Source: Bog-473 sp036489775
GTDB taxonomy: Bacteria; Actinomycetota; Acidimicrobiia; Acidimicrobiales; RAAP-2
Direction of reading: 5' to 3'
DNA length: 64,000 nt
Assembly: GCA_036489775.1 (NCBI GenBank)
Contig: DASXFC010000032.1
Span: forward strand, 62,001 to 126,000
Position numbers and translations under genes: made by a program. Shown one piece after another: positions 50,291 to 59,352 of the stretch. The notes beneath the pieces were generated by a model. It did no database searches. It worked only from the letters and a program-made list of their open reading frames with translations, and was not told where the DNA came from. The first letter of the stretch is position 1; each line of letters opens with the position of its first letter.

Positions 50291-50635
50291 CAAGGAACCC
50301 TGACCGAGAGCGAGCTCGACCGGGCCTTCGGTGCCTTAGCCGATCCGACCCGGCGGGCCATCTTGGCCCGGCTGCGCGACGGCGAGGCCGGGGTCCTCGA
50401 GGTGGCTGCTCCGTTCGCCATGAGTCAGCCCGCCATCTCCAAGCACCTCAACGTGCTCGAGGGGGCCGGCTTGATCTCACGTCACCGCCGCGCCCGTAGC
50501 CGACTGTGCCGACTCGAACCCGAACGACTCAAGGAGCTCTCCGACTGGGTCGGTTCCTACCGCGAGTTCTGGGAGGCCAGCTTCGAGCGCCTCGAGTCCT
50601 ACATCGAAGACCTACAGAAGGAGGACACCCCATGA
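50282..50635 (+). CDS. ArsR family transcriptional regulator
   Basis: A 117-residue ArsR/SmtB-type winged helix: LADPTRRAILARLRDGEAGV and FAMSQPAISKHLNVLEGAGL, RRARSRLCRLEPERLKELSD. No metal-binding cysteine motif (ELCVCDL type) is seen, so it probably is not a metal sensor. It overlaps the SRPBCC gene by 4 nt, a common actinobacterial pair. Start at 50282 or 50288, both within the palindromic operator. Confidence 0.92.
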   Translation: MVMQGTLTESELDRAFGALADPTRRAILARLRDGEAGVLEVAAPFAMSQPAISKHLNVLEGAGLISRHRRARSRLCRLEPERLKELSDWVGSYREFWEASFERLESYIEDLQKEDTP

Positions 50636-51117
50636 GCATCACCGAAACCCTTGAGATGGTGACGCCCGAAGGTCAGCCCACCATCGAGTTGCGCTGCTTC
50701 GTCAAGGCGCCGCCTGAGCTCCTCTTCGAGGTGTGGACCAAACCCGAGCACGTGCGCAACTGGTGGGGGCCGGAGCGCCTGGCCACCATCGAGTGTGACA
50801 TCGACCTGCGGGTGGGTGGCCAGTGGCGCTGCGTCCACCAAGCGCCCGACGGTCAGACCTTTGCCTTCTATGGCGAGTACCTCGAGATCGAACCGCCTCA
50901 CAAGTTGGTCAGGACCTGGATCTGGGAGGGCATGCCCGACCAGGCTGCCATCGAGTTGGTGTATTTCGAGGCGGCCGACGGCGGCACCGTGATTCACGGC
51001 ACGACCACCCACCCCTCGGTGGAAGCCCGGGACCAGCACCTGACCAACGGCATGGAAGAAGGCATGCGCGACACCTTCCGCCGGCTCACCGAGCTGGTGG
51101 CCGCACTGGTCGGGTAG
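50632..51117 (+). CDS. SRPBCC (AHSA1-type) domain protein
   Basis: A 161-residue START-like protein of the AHSA1/SRPBCC group: VKAPPELLFEVWTKPEHVRN, WWGPERLATIECDIDLRVGG and GMEEGMRDTFRRL. ATG 50632 lies within the ArsR stop overlap, with AAGGAGG upstream. Such ArsR-SRPBCC pairs are widespread; the ligand is unknown. It converges on the MacB-like permease gene, only 1 nt between stop codons. Confidence 0.92.
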   Translation: MSITETLEMVTPEGQPTIELRCFVKAPPELLFEVWTKPEHVRNWWGPERLATIECDIDLRVGGQWRCVHQAPDGQTFAFYGEYLEIEPPHKLVRTWIWEGMPDQAAIELVYFEAADGGTVIHGTTTHPSVEARDQHLTNGMEEGMRDTFRRLTELVAALVG

Positions 51118-52323
51118 TTACACCGTGCGTAGCGCATCGGTCGGCGAGAGGCGGGCGGCGCGCAGCGCCGGGAGCAGTCCAGCTACGGCGCCGATGACCA
51201 AGGCGGCGCCGAAGCCGCCGGCCCAAGCCAGGGTCGGCACCACGACCGACCAGTGCTTGGTGGAGGCGTAGATGGCGACCGCCATCGACCCGGCTCCGAC
51301 GCCGATGCCTCCGCCCAACAGTGAGAGCAGGATGGCTTCGGAGAGGAACTGCACCCGGATGTGACCCTTGGTGGCACCGAGGGCACGACGCAGGCCGATC
51401 TCACTGCGCCGCTCCAGCACCGAGATCACCATGATGTTGGCCACGCCCACCGCGCCGACCAGCAGGGCAACGGCACCCAGACCAAGAAAGAGGTCGTTGA
51501 GTGCATCCTTCGCATCAGCCTGAGCGACCAGGGCGTTGGAGGGCTGGCTCACATCGACATCACTGGGCGATTCAGGGTCGGCAGTCGAACCCAGGACGGC
51601 GTCAACCGCGTTGACCTCGCTGGTCTGGGCCCGCACGTAGATGGTGCTGGGGTGGCCGTCGAACCCGAGGTACTTCTCGGCGGCCGGGAACCCCACCAGG
51701 ACCGACGAGTCGATCTCCGGCGTCAGGGTGGCGGGTTTGAGGATGCCCACGACGTAGAACCACTGATTGCCGACCCAGATGCGCTCGCCGGAGAACACTC
51801 GGTCGATGCCGAGCAGTTGGGCGGCCTGGGCGCCCAGCACGCAGACAGGCTCGTGGGCCGTCGCCGCGTTGAGGTAGTGCCCGGCGAACAGCGAGGTACT
51901 GACGGCGGCTGGCAGTTCGAGGCTGCTGGCGTCGACGCTGAGGCCGTCGCTGTCGACCGAGGGGATGAGGTTGCTGCGGTAGGCGTCGGCACTGGTGGCA
52001 CCGATGTACTGGGTCTGGGTCACCGGGCCGATGCGGGCGATCATGGCCGGCGCCGTCTTGGGGAGCTCGGTGGTGTCGCCGAAGAAGTTCTGGCCGTTGG
52101 TCACGGTGAGCAGGTTGGTGCCGAGGCGGTTGATCTCGGCCAGCAGTCCGGCCTGCGAGGAGGAGGACAAGCCGAGGACGGCCACGATGGCCGCCACTCC
52201 GATGGCGATGCCGATGGCGGAGAGTGCGGCACGTAGGCGGCGGGTGCGCACGCCGACGCTGGCCACCCGGAGCAGGTCGCCGAAACCGAGCCGGCGCGGG
52301 GTCAGGACCATGGTGGTCGTCAC
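51118..52323 (-). CDS. MacB/FtsX-type ABC transporter permease
   Basis: A 401-residue permease with the MacB layout: one N-terminal helix (ALSAIGIAIGVAAIVAVLGL), a large extracytoplasmic domain, and three C-terminal helices, with NIMVISVLERRSEIGLRRAL before the last pair. It works with the ATPase and adaptor genes upstream in the same operon (4-nt overlap). MacB-type systems use mechanotransmission to export peptides, lipoproteins or antibiotics. Confidence 0.92.
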   Translation of the reverse strand: MTTTMVLTPRRLGFGDLLRVASVGVRTRRLRAALSAIGIAIGVAAIVAVLGLSSSSQAGLLAEINRLGTNLLTVTNGQNFFGDTTELPKTAPAMIARIGPVTQTQYIGATSADAYRSNLIPSVDSDGLSVDASSLELPAAVSTSLFAGHYLNAATAHEPVCVLGAQAAQLLGIDRVFSGERIWVGNQWFYVVGILKPATLTPEIDSSVLVGFPAAEKYLGFDGHPSTIYVRAQTSEVNAVDAVLGSTADPESPSDVDVSQPSNALVAQADAKDALNDLFLGLGAVALLVGAVGVANIMVISVLERRSEIGLRRALGATKGHIRVQFLSEAILLSLLGGGIGVGAGSMAVAIYASTKHWSVVVPTLAWAGGFGAALVIGAVAGLLPALRAARLSPTDALRTV

Positions 52324-53111
52324 GATGGGTCGACCCCTTCTTGTGCTCGGGCCCGCCGGGTGTCGGCCACGATGCGTCCGTCGAGCATCTGGATCTGCCG
52401 GGGCAGCCGCGCGGCCAGTTCCCGGTCGTGGGTGATGACGATGATGGTGGCGCCCTCAGCATTGAGTGCCTTGAGCAGGGCGAGGATGGAAGCGCCGGTG
52501 ACGCTGTCGAGGTTCCCGGTGGGCTCGTCGGCCAGCACAATGGCGGGACGGCCGACCAGGGCGCGCGCAATGGCGATGCGCTGACGCTCCCCACCCGAGA
52601 GTTGGGTGGGGCGGGCGCCGGAGCGATGGCCCAATCCCACCTGGGTCAGGGCGCGGTGGGCCGCTTGGCGGCGCTCGTCCACCGGGACCCCGGCGTAGAG
52701 CAATCCGTCCGCCACGTTCTCGAGGGCGGTGGCGTGTTCGGCCAGGAAGAACTGCTGGAAGACGAAGCCGATCTGCTCGGCTCGCAGCGCGGCCAACTCG
52801 CGATCTGACAGGGACGAAACGTCGACGCCGGTGATGCGGACGATGCCGGTACTGGGGCGGTCCAGGGTGCCCATCAGATGCAACAGGGTGGACTTGCCCG
52901 ACCCGGACGGGCCGACAATGGCCGCGAGTTCCCCTCGCCGGACCGCGAAGCTGACGCCGCCCAACGCGGTCACCGGCGGTTCGGTGGGGTAGTGCTTGGT
53001 GACGCCCTCCATTTCGAGGACGACGGCCGTGCCATTGGTCGATGGTTGGCTCGACGAGAAGGGCATCGTCGCGGTGGGCTGGCCTCCGGGGCCGGTGCGG
53101 CTGATCGTCAC
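52320..53111 (-). CDS. MacB/LolD-type ABC transporter ATP-binding protein
   Basis: A 263-residue ATPase: Walker A AIVGPSGSGKSTLLHLMGTL, signature QLSGGERQRIAIARAL, Walker B AIVLADEPTGNLDSVTG. The wording ADEPTGNLD is typical of the LolD/MacB group. Both ends overlap the neighbouring operon genes by 4 nt. An N-terminal extension of about 25 residues precedes the domain, so a later start is possible. Confidence 0.94.
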   Translation of the reverse strand: MTISRTGPGGQPTATMPFSSSQPSTNGTAVVLEMEGVTKHYPTEPPVTALGGVSFAVRRGELAAIVGPSGSGKSTLLHLMGTLDRPSTGIVRITGVDVSSLSDRELAALRAEQIGFVFQQFFLAEHATALENVADGLLYAGVPVDERRQAAHRALTQVGLGHRSGARPTQLSGGERQRIAIARALVGRPAIVLADEPTGNLDSVTGASILALLKALNAEGATIIVITHDRELAARLPRQIQMLDGRIVADTRRARAQEGVDPS

Positions 53112-54277
53112 GAGGAAGCCGGGATCACGATGCGCTGCCCCGCTTGGATCCCCGATCCGGTGACGGCCACCTCGTCGTCGGCGTCGTCGAAGAGACCGAG
53201 CGACACCGGCTCGATGGTGTGCACGCCCTTGGCTCCGATGACCTCGATCCCGTAGCCGCCGTCAGACAGAGCGAGCAGGGCGTCCACCGGCACGACCAAT
53301 GCGTTCTTCTCGCTGGCCGTGGTGATCGTTACCTCGACGGGGGCCTGATCGAGCGAGCCGGTGGCGCTCGGATCGGTGGGGGCGACCAGGACCGTGATGG
53401 TCGGGCTGCTCGAGTCGCCGGGGGAGCCGTCATCGGACGGCGTGGTAGCCACGGTGCCGACCGATGTCACCGTGCCCGGAGTGGTCTCGTTGTCGGGGAG
53501 GGTGATGGTGACCGAGTCGCCGACCGCCACTTCACTCTGCTCGTCGGCATCGAGGTCGATGGTGACCACGCGTCCCGTCGACGTCCCGGTCAGCAGCGTC
53601 GAACCGGGTTGGGCGGAACCACCCAGCACCGTGTTGGTGCCGTCGGCGGTGATCCGTACGGCAGTCGGCTCGAAGACGAACTGGCCAAGGCTCAAGGTGC
53701 CGCTTCGGGTGACGCCGATCGCGGCCTGGAGCTTCTTGACCCCGTACTCGGTGGCGGCCGTGAAGGTGTCACCCGAGGGCGCCGTCTCGCCGCTCGAATA
53801 CTCTCCCAGCGCCACCAGGTCGTAGTTGAGTTGCTCGACGTCTGCGCCACTTTCCCCTTCTGAGAGGTTGCGATAGGCCGGGGTCGCCCCGTACAGGAGC
53901 ACGACCGGCGAGCCATTGATGTCGTAGAGGGTTTGGCCCCGTGACACCACCTGCCCGATGGCCGGAAGCCAGGTGATGGTGCCCTGGGCCGTGCCCACGA
54001 TCGAATAACTGCCGGTGTAGCCCAAGGTGGCGTCCACCTGTGTCTGGGAGGTGATGGACTCCTGAGCCACGGTGGCGACCGATGTGGGGTCCGGGTTGGC
54101 CGAGCCAACTCCGGGCGACCCGTTGCCGCGCAGGGCAAAGCCACCTGCAACGGCACCGGCGACGACCAGCAGGATGCCCCCGATCACCACTGGCCGCCGA
54201 CGCCTCGGTACCGGTGCTGGCTCGGGGCTGCCGAACGCGAGGTGCGGTGGCGATGAAGTTGGCGCGTCGATGCTCAT
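53108..54277 (-). CDS. HlyD-like periplasmic adaptor with peptidoglycan-binding domain
   Basis: A membrane-anchored adaptor of 389 residues: one N-terminal helix (PVVIGGILLVVAGAVAGGFA), then beta-barrel/lipoyl-like parts, with a peptidoglycan-binding helical domain inserted (EGESGADVEQLNYDLVAL, TAATEYGVKKLQAAIG). It probably links the MacB-like permease to the cell wall in this organism, which should lack a TolC-type outer membrane channel. It overlaps the lipoprotein gene by 1 nt (TGATG) and the ATPase gene by 4 nt. Confidence 0.88.
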   Translation of the reverse strand: MSIDAPTSSPPHLAFGSPEPAPVPRRRRPVVIGGILLVVAGAVAGGFALRGNGSPGVGSANPDPTSVATVAQESITSQTQVDATLGYTGSYSIVGTAQGTITWLPAIGQVVSRGQTLYDINGSPVVLLYGATPAYRNLSEGESGADVEQLNYDLVALGEYSSGETAPSGDTFTAATEYGVKKLQAAIGVTRSGTLSLGQFVFEPTAVRITADGTNTVLGGSAQPGSTLLTGTSTGRVVTIDLDADEQSEVAVGDSVTITLPDNETTPGTVTSVGTVATTPSDDGSPGDSSSPTITVLVAPTDPSATGSLDQAPVEVTITTASEKNALVVPVDALLALSDGGYGIEVIGAKGVHTIEPVSLGLFDDADDEVAVTGSGIQAGQRIVIPASS

Positions 54278-54912
54278 CAGCCGATCTGCTCCGTAAAGCC
54301 GCTGCCGCTGCCGCCCGAACCGCTGGTGGACTGACCACCGGCCGGGGCGCCCTTGATCTTCGGGCCACCCAGGATGTGAGCACAGGCGTTTTGGGCCGCC
54401 ACGAACTGTGGGTCACTCGGGTCGAGATCACTGCCCGGCGTGGCGTGGATCTGCAGCTCACCCTGAGCGTTGGGATCGGGGAAGTCCTTGATGCCGTGCG
54501 CGTGCATGCAGTTGGCCATCTCGATGCCCTTTTTGAACGCATCTGCCTTTTGGGCGGCCGTCGGCTGGGGCTGGTACTTGGCGCACTCTTTCGTGGCCGT
54601 CTGGAACTGCGGGTCGTTGGGATTGAGGTCGCTGCCCGAGCCGCCCTGGATGGAGAGCTGCCCCTTGCTGTTCGGGTCGGGGAAGTCGGCTATCCCGTGG
54701 GTCTGCATGCACTTGGAATAGGCCAGCGCTCCCGTTTTCACGGCGTCGGCAGTTTTGGCGTGGCCATCGCCGGCCGAGGCGACGCCCGGCGAGGAGGGAC
54801 TGCCCGAGCAGGCCGAGACCATGAGGGCCAAGCCCACCAGGGCCGCCGCCACCGCCGCGATCGCCTTGCCGGGCATATGGCGGGCCGGATGAAGGTGTGA
54901 GGAAGGGTCCAT
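54277..54912 (-). CDS. Lipoprotein with two tandem copies of a Cys-containing repeat
   Basis: A 211-residue lipoprotein: signal with the lipobox LMVSACSGS, then two copies of a 55-residue unit. The cores are SKCMQTHGIADFPDPN and NCMHAHGIKDFPDPN, each followed by GSDLxPxDPQF and a second Cys. I do not know the function; the unit occurs beside exporter genes in Actinobacteria. AAAGGA precedes ATG 54912. It is the first gene of the exporter operon and faces the response regulator, so it may be the cargo sensor or a substrate-binding part. Confidence 0.85.
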   Translation of the reverse strand: MDPSSHLHPARHMPGKAIAAVAAALVGLALMVSACSGSPSSPGVASAGDGHAKTADAVKTGALAYSKCMQTHGIADFPDPNSKGQLSIQGGSGSDLNPNDPQFQTATKECAKYQPQPTAAQKADAFKKGIEMANCMHAHGIKDFPDPNAQGELQIHATPGSDLDPSDPQFVAAQNACAHILGGPKIKGAPAGGQSTSGSGGSGSGFTEQIG

Positions 54913-55034
54913 GTCGTGTCCTTTTCGCTCGTCGGGATCGACGTCCGCGGCGACGTTGTACGACATGGGAGGTTTCGGGAGCGTTGCGCCGGACCGATAC
55001 CTTGCTGAAACCTTTGTTAAGGCATCCTTGTCGG
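54913..55034. promoter_or_regulatory. Divergent control region, exporter operon and two-component system
   Basis: This 122-nt gap should hold both promoters. It contains the AT-richer stretch CTTGCTGAAACCTTTGTTAA near 54993-55020, close to the response regulator start, where direct repeats for an OmpR-type protein might lie. I cannot define exact sites. Confidence 0.35.
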
Positions 55035-55688
55035 GTGCGAGTGCTCGTCGTCGAGGACGATAGGGAGCTGGCCGACACCCTGGGCATCGGCCTTCGGCGA
55101 GCCAACATGGTCGTCGACATCGTCTATGACGGCAACGAGGGTCTGGCCCGTGCCCTCGAGAACGACTACGACGTGGTGGTCTTGGATCGGGACCTGCCGG
55201 GGACGCACGGCGATGACATCTGCACTTCCCTGATCAACGCGGAGTGCCGGAGCCGGATGCTTATGTTGACCGCGGCGGGTGGCATGCAGGACCTGGTGGA
55301 CGGGCTTGGGCGCGGGGCCGATGACTACCTGGCCAAGCCCTTCGACTTTCCGGTCCTGGTGGCCCGCATCGGGGCGCTGTACCGGCGGGCTCAACCGGCG
55401 CTCCCTCCCGTGCTGACCCATGACGACCTCGAACTCGACCGGGCCCGGCGAGAGGCTCGGCGCGGAGGCCGTCTGATCGAACTCTCGCCCAAGGAGTTCG
55501 GCGTGCTCGAGACACTGCTGGCCTCGGGCGGACGGGTGGTCTCGGCCGAGGAACTGCTGGAGCGGGTGTGGGACGAGTCGGCCGATCCGTTCACCCACGC
55601 GGTGAAGGTCACAGTGAGCCGGTTACGGGCCAAACTGGGTGAGCCACCGATGATCGAGACGGTGGCCCGAGCCGGCTACCGGATCTGA
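55035..55688 (+). CDS. OmpR family response regulator
   Basis: A 217-residue response regulator. The receiver domain has the acidic pair VVEDD (Asp8, Asp9), phosphoacceptor Asp51 (VVVLDRDLPG) and Lys101 (YLAKPFD). The winged-helix output domain shows ELSPKEFGVLETLLASGGRV and HAVKVTVSRLRAKLG. GTG 55035 gives the normal N-terminus; upstream in-frame sequence crosses the intergenic region. The sensor kinase follows after 7 nt. Confidence 0.95.
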   Translation: MRVLVVEDDRELADTLGIGLRRANMVVDIVYDGNEGLARALENDYDVVVLDRDLPGTHGDDICTSLINAECRSRMLMLTAAGGMQDLVDGLGRGADDYLAKPFDFPVLVARIGALYRRAQPALPPVLTHDDLELDRARREARRGGRLIELSPKEFGVLETLLASGGRVVSAEELLERVWDESADPFTHAVKVTVSRLRAKLGEPPMIETVARAGYRI

Positions 55689-55695
55689 GGATCGC

Positions 55696-57168
55696 ATGCG
55701 CCTTCCATCTCCCGCCCGAAGGGCGACGCAGTGGTCTCACCTCCCGCGGCGCACGGTGCGACTGCGACTCACCCTCATCTACAGCTGTCTCTTCCTGCTT
55801 TCCGGCGCGCTACTCCTCGGTTTCACCTACTTCTTCGTCCGCGATACGACCAACACCGCCAACGGTTTCGTCTTCAGCACCAACAACGGGGCCACCGTCG
55901 GTGCCATTGAAGGCGTGCCGGTGGGAGGAAAGACGTCAGGTGGAGGGATTTCAGTCAGGATCGGAACACTCCCTGTCAACACCCCGACCCACACACCGGC
56001 GTCGGGCGGAGGCAGCCAGACTGGCGGCCCGGTCCTGAACAGCGGCAGTGCGTCATCAGCTGACCCATCTTTCATTCAGAACCCCGACGGGCTCAATCCC
56101 ACCCAGATCCAGGATGAGACCAAGGAGTTCATCAACCTGGCGCAGCAGCAGTACGACGGCGAGCTGTCGTCGCTGCTGTTCTGGTCCTGCGTCGCCCTGG
56201 GCATCATGTTCCTCTTCTCGCTGGCCTTGGGTTGGATGATGGCTGGCCGTGTCCTCCGCCCCTTGCGCACGATCACCTCGACGGCCCGCGACATCTCGGC
56301 CACCAATCTGCACGAGCGATTGGCCCTCGATGGACCCAACGACGAACTCAAGGAGTTGGGTGACACCATCGACGGTCTGCTGACGCGCCTCGACGCCGCC
56401 TTCGCGTCACAACGACAATTCGTGGCCAACGCCTCGCACGAACTGCGGACGCCGCTGACACGCCAACGCACGCTGGCCCAGGTGGCATTGGATGACCCCA
56501 CGGCCACGATCGAATCTCTGCGCCAGGCGCACGAACGGATTTTGGCGTCGGGGGAGCAACAGGAAGAGCTGATCGAAGCTCTCCTCACCCTCTCGCGTGT
56601 CCAAGCGGGTACCGATCATCGTGAACCGTTCGATCTCTCGACAGTGGTCAGCGCCGTGGTCGAGAGCCGGCGGGTCGAGGCGGAAGTGCGCGACGTGTCA
56701 CTCACCTCGACCTTGTCAACGGCCCCGGTCATGGGTGACCAGCGTCTGGTCGAACGCCTGGTGGTCAACCTGGTCGAGAATGCCATCCGCCATAACGTCC
56801 CCGACGGATCGGTACAAGTGGTGATCGACCGTCGCGGTGGCCACCCCGTGCTTTCGATCACCAACGACGGGCCGGTCGTCCCCCCTGATGAGATCGAGCG
56901 GCTTTTCGAACCGTTCCAGCGGCTGGGCGGGGAACGGACTGTCGGGGTCGGGGGATTCGGTCTGGGGCTCAGCATCGTCCGTGCCGTGGCCGATGCCCAT
57001 GGGGCTGACCTCGTGATGCGGCCTCGACCGGCCGGTGGTGTCACGGTCGAGGTGCGGTTCTCGCTGCCGACTGACCGTCCGGAACCGCCCAGCCCGGAAG
57101 GGGCGACGCTGGAGCGGGCAGTCGACCCCGAGCCAGAAGGCGAACGATCCGTGCGCAGCTCGGGGTGA
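55696..57168 (+). CDS. HAMP-domain sensor histidine kinase
   Basis: A 490-residue kinase: TM1 (about 24-47), a Gly/Ser/Thr-rich extracellular loop of about 110 residues, TM2 (about 161-184), HAMP (GRVLRPLRTITSTARDI), phosphoacceptor His248 in FVANASHELRTPLT, N box VVNLVENAIRHN, and the ATP lid GVGGFGLGLSIVRAVADAHG. The loop has low complexity and no known sensor domain. Its position opposite the MacB-like operon suggests it senses an envelope-acting compound, as in BceS-type or CseC-type systems; this is inference. Confidence 0.94.
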   Translation: MRLPSPARRATQWSHLPRRTVRLRLTLIYSCLFLLSGALLLGFTYFFVRDTTNTANGFVFSTNNGATVGAIEGVPVGGKTSGGGISVRIGTLPVNTPTHTPASGGGSQTGGPVLNSGSASSADPSFIQNPDGLNPTQIQDETKEFINLAQQQYDGELSSLLFWSCVALGIMFLFSLALGWMMAGRVLRPLRTITSTARDISATNLHERLALDGPNDELKELGDTIDGLLTRLDAAFASQRQFVANASHELRTPLTRQRTLAQVALDDPTATIESLRQAHERILASGEQQEELIEALLTLSRVQAGTDHREPFDLSTVVSAVVESRRVEAEVRDVSLTSTLSTAPVMGDQRLVERLVVNLVENAIRHNVPDGSVQVVIDRRGGHPVLSITNDGPVVPPDEIERLFEPFQRLGGERTVGVGGFGLGLSIVRAVADAHGADLVMRPRPAGGVTVEVRFSLPTDRPEPPSPEGATLERAVDPEPEGERSVRSSG

Positions 57169-57179
57169 GATTCCCGCAA

Positions 57180-59051
57180 TCAGGGAGGACCGGCAGCCAG
57201 GCGGCGGTCCAGCGCGGCCTCGATAAAGGAGAAGGCGCGGTCAGGCGGCGGCAATTCGCCCCGCCGGGCGGCCGAGATGGCATCGCAGGAAGTGACCACC
57301 GCCATGTGGGTGAAGGCCTGCGGCGTGTTGCCGAGGTGCTCCCCGCTGGATGGATCGACCATTTCGGCGTAGAGGCCGACGTCGTTGGCCATGGTGAGGA
57401 GGCGCTCGAGCAGCGTTTCGGCCTCGTCGAGACGGCGGGCGTGGATCAGGGCGTCGAGCAACCAGAAGGAGCACAGGAGGAAGGCACCCTCGTCCCCGGC
57501 TAGGCCGTCAGATGAGCGGTAGCGATGCACGTGCACCCCGTCGCTCAGGTCGCGCTGGATCACGTCGATGGTGGCGAGAACCCGAGGATCTGAAGCTGGC
57601 AGGAAACCGAGGGCCGGGACCAGGAGGGTCGCCGCATCGGCCAGGGGGTGTCCGGCGGCCTGGACGAACCACCCGTCGGGTGCCCCTTCGGAAGTGAGCC
57701 AGTCGGCCAATGCGTCCCTTTCGGACCGCCAGCGGGCGACGTCCCCGGGGAGTCCTCCGGCATCGGAGAGACGGACGGCGCAATCGAGCGCCATCCAGCA
57801 ATTCAGTTTGGAGTGGACGAAATGCCGCGGTGTATCCCGGATCTCCCAGATGCCCTGATCGGGAGTGCGCCAATTGCGCACGGTCAGGTCCGCCACGCGC
57901 TGGAGGAAGCCCGCATTGTCCACCGTGAGCTCCCCACCGGCCCGGCCGAAGAGGTACCCGGCTTCGAGAAGCTGGCCCAGCGAGTCGAGCTGTACCTGCC
58001 CGGCGGCGCCGTTCCCGATGCGCGCGGGAGCCGAGCCGCGGTGCCCTCGGAGGTGGTCGAGGGGAATCTCGGGCAGCATGCGCTCCCCGGTGACGCGGTA
58101 CATGATCTGGAGATCCTCCGGACGCCCCGCACCCGTACGCTCCAGCCATCCCTTGAAGGCGGCGGCCTCACCCAGATAACCGAGCAGGGCCAGTGACGCC
58201 AAGGTCAGCGTCGCATCTCGGATCCAAGTGAAGCGGTAGTCCCAATTCCGTTGCCCGCCGATCCACTCGGGGAACGAGGTGGTGCCGGCGGCCACCACCG
58301 CACCCGTGGGCGCGTAGGTCAGGGCCTTGAGCACAAGGGCCGAGCGGTGGACCCGACGGCCGTGGTCGCCGACGTAGCTGCACCGGGAGAGCCAGTCCTC
58401 CCAGAATGAGATGGTCTCCGCCAATCGCGCGGTCATATCGGCCACGTGATCTGCGGCCCCGTGCGGGCAGTCGTTCACTGCCGGCAATCCCTCGACCTCC
58501 ATCCAGGCGACATCGCCGGACCGGAGATCCCACGCTCCTGTGATGTGTTCGCGATCGACGACAAGCGGCAGGCTCGACCGCACCCAGAGAGCATCCGGGC
58601 CGCCCACGATGGCCGCGGTGGTCGGGGAGAGCGCGGTGAACCTCGGAAGGACCATCCCGTACTCGAAACGGGGGCGCAGATCGATCTCCACGGCTACCCT
58701 TCCCGCTCGGCACCGCACTCGCCGAAGCACCGACGCGTGGTTGACCACAGCGGTGGGCCGGCTTGCATCGAAGGGGCGCACCGGCATGCAGTCGGTAACC
58801 TCGAGCTCACCCTCAGCCGTGTGGAAGGTCGTCTGCAGCACGTTGGTCGAGGGGAGGTAGGTGCGCCGTACCTCCGTGATGGCGTCGCGAGGGGCGATGC
58901 GGAAATGCCCTGCGTCCTCATCGAGTGAGCGTGCGAAGACCGAAGGCGAGTCGAATCGGGGGAAGCACAGCCAGTCGACCGAGCCGTCCTTTCCCACCAG
59001 GGCCAGCGAATGACAATCGCCGATCATCCCGTAGTCGCCGATCCGATTCAC
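57180..59051 (-). CDS. Glycoside hydrolase family 15 protein (glucoamylase/trehalase-like)
   Basis: A 623-residue GH15 enzyme, probably cytoplasmic. The N-terminal beta domain starts VNRIGDYGMIGDCHSLALVG; the catalytic (alpha/alpha)6 barrel shows RNWDYRFTWIRDATLTLASL, GIWEIRDTPRHFVHSKL (first Glu) and DEGAFLLCSFWLLDALIHA (second Glu). Actinobacterial relatives include trehalases acting on trehalose. GTG 59051 follows AAGGGGGG; the frame to 59201 lacks similarity. It ends 11 nt after the sensor kinase stop on the other strand. Confidence 0.92.
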   Translation of the reverse strand: MNRIGDYGMIGDCHSLALVGKDGSVDWLCFPRFDSPSVFARSLDEDAGHFRIAPRDAITEVRRTYLPSTNVLQTTFHTAEGELEVTDCMPVRPFDASRPTAVVNHASVLRRVRCRAGRVAVEIDLRPRFEYGMVLPRFTALSPTTAAIVGGPDALWVRSSLPLVVDREHITGAWDLRSGDVAWMEVEGLPAVNDCPHGAADHVADMTARLAETISFWEDWLSRCSYVGDHGRRVHRSALVLKALTYAPTGAVVAAGTTSFPEWIGGQRNWDYRFTWIRDATLTLASLALLGYLGEAAAFKGWLERTGAGRPEDLQIMYRVTGERMLPEIPLDHLRGHRGSAPARIGNGAAGQVQLDSLGQLLEAGYLFGRAGGELTVDNAGFLQRVADLTVRNWRTPDQGIWEIRDTPRHFVHSKLNCWMALDCAVRLSDAGGLPGDVARWRSERDALADWLTSEGAPDGWFVQAAGHPLADAATLLVPALGFLPASDPRVLATIDVIQRDLSDGVHVHRYRSSDGLAGDEGAFLLCSFWLLDALIHARRLDEAETLLERLLTMANDVGLYAEMVDPSSGEHLGNTPQAFTHMAVVTSCDAISAARRGELPPPDRAFSFIEAALDRRLAAGPP

Positions 59052-59352
59052 CGCACCCCCCCTTAAGGACGCCCGGGTATGCGCACCCTTTAGGCCACAC
59101 CATAGAGAGAGGATCGCCCGAATGGGGTGGTGATCGGACACTCTGGTCCGGGAGAGATAGGTCGGACTTCCCGGCCAGGATCGGATGCCAGCGCCGACCA
59201 TACGTAGGCCGACAGCAGAGCGCCATCAGCCCCGCGAAGGAATATGCAGCCACCGATACGGCCGCAACCAGATCGCGTTCGCCGATGGGCCCAGCAAGAC
59301 CCGCAGACGATCACCCCGGCTTTGCCGAGGTCGAGAAGGGCGGCAGGCCGCT
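59052..59352. other. Intergenic region between GH15 and the beta-helix gene
   Basis: About 300 nt on the minus-strand side of the GH15 start. It has a 7-bp hairpin with one mismatch (59314-59330, CCCCGGC/TTT/GCCGAGG) about 23 nt beyond the beta-helix gene stop, without a T-run. It is a weak terminator candidate. No gene is seen. Confidence 0.4.
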
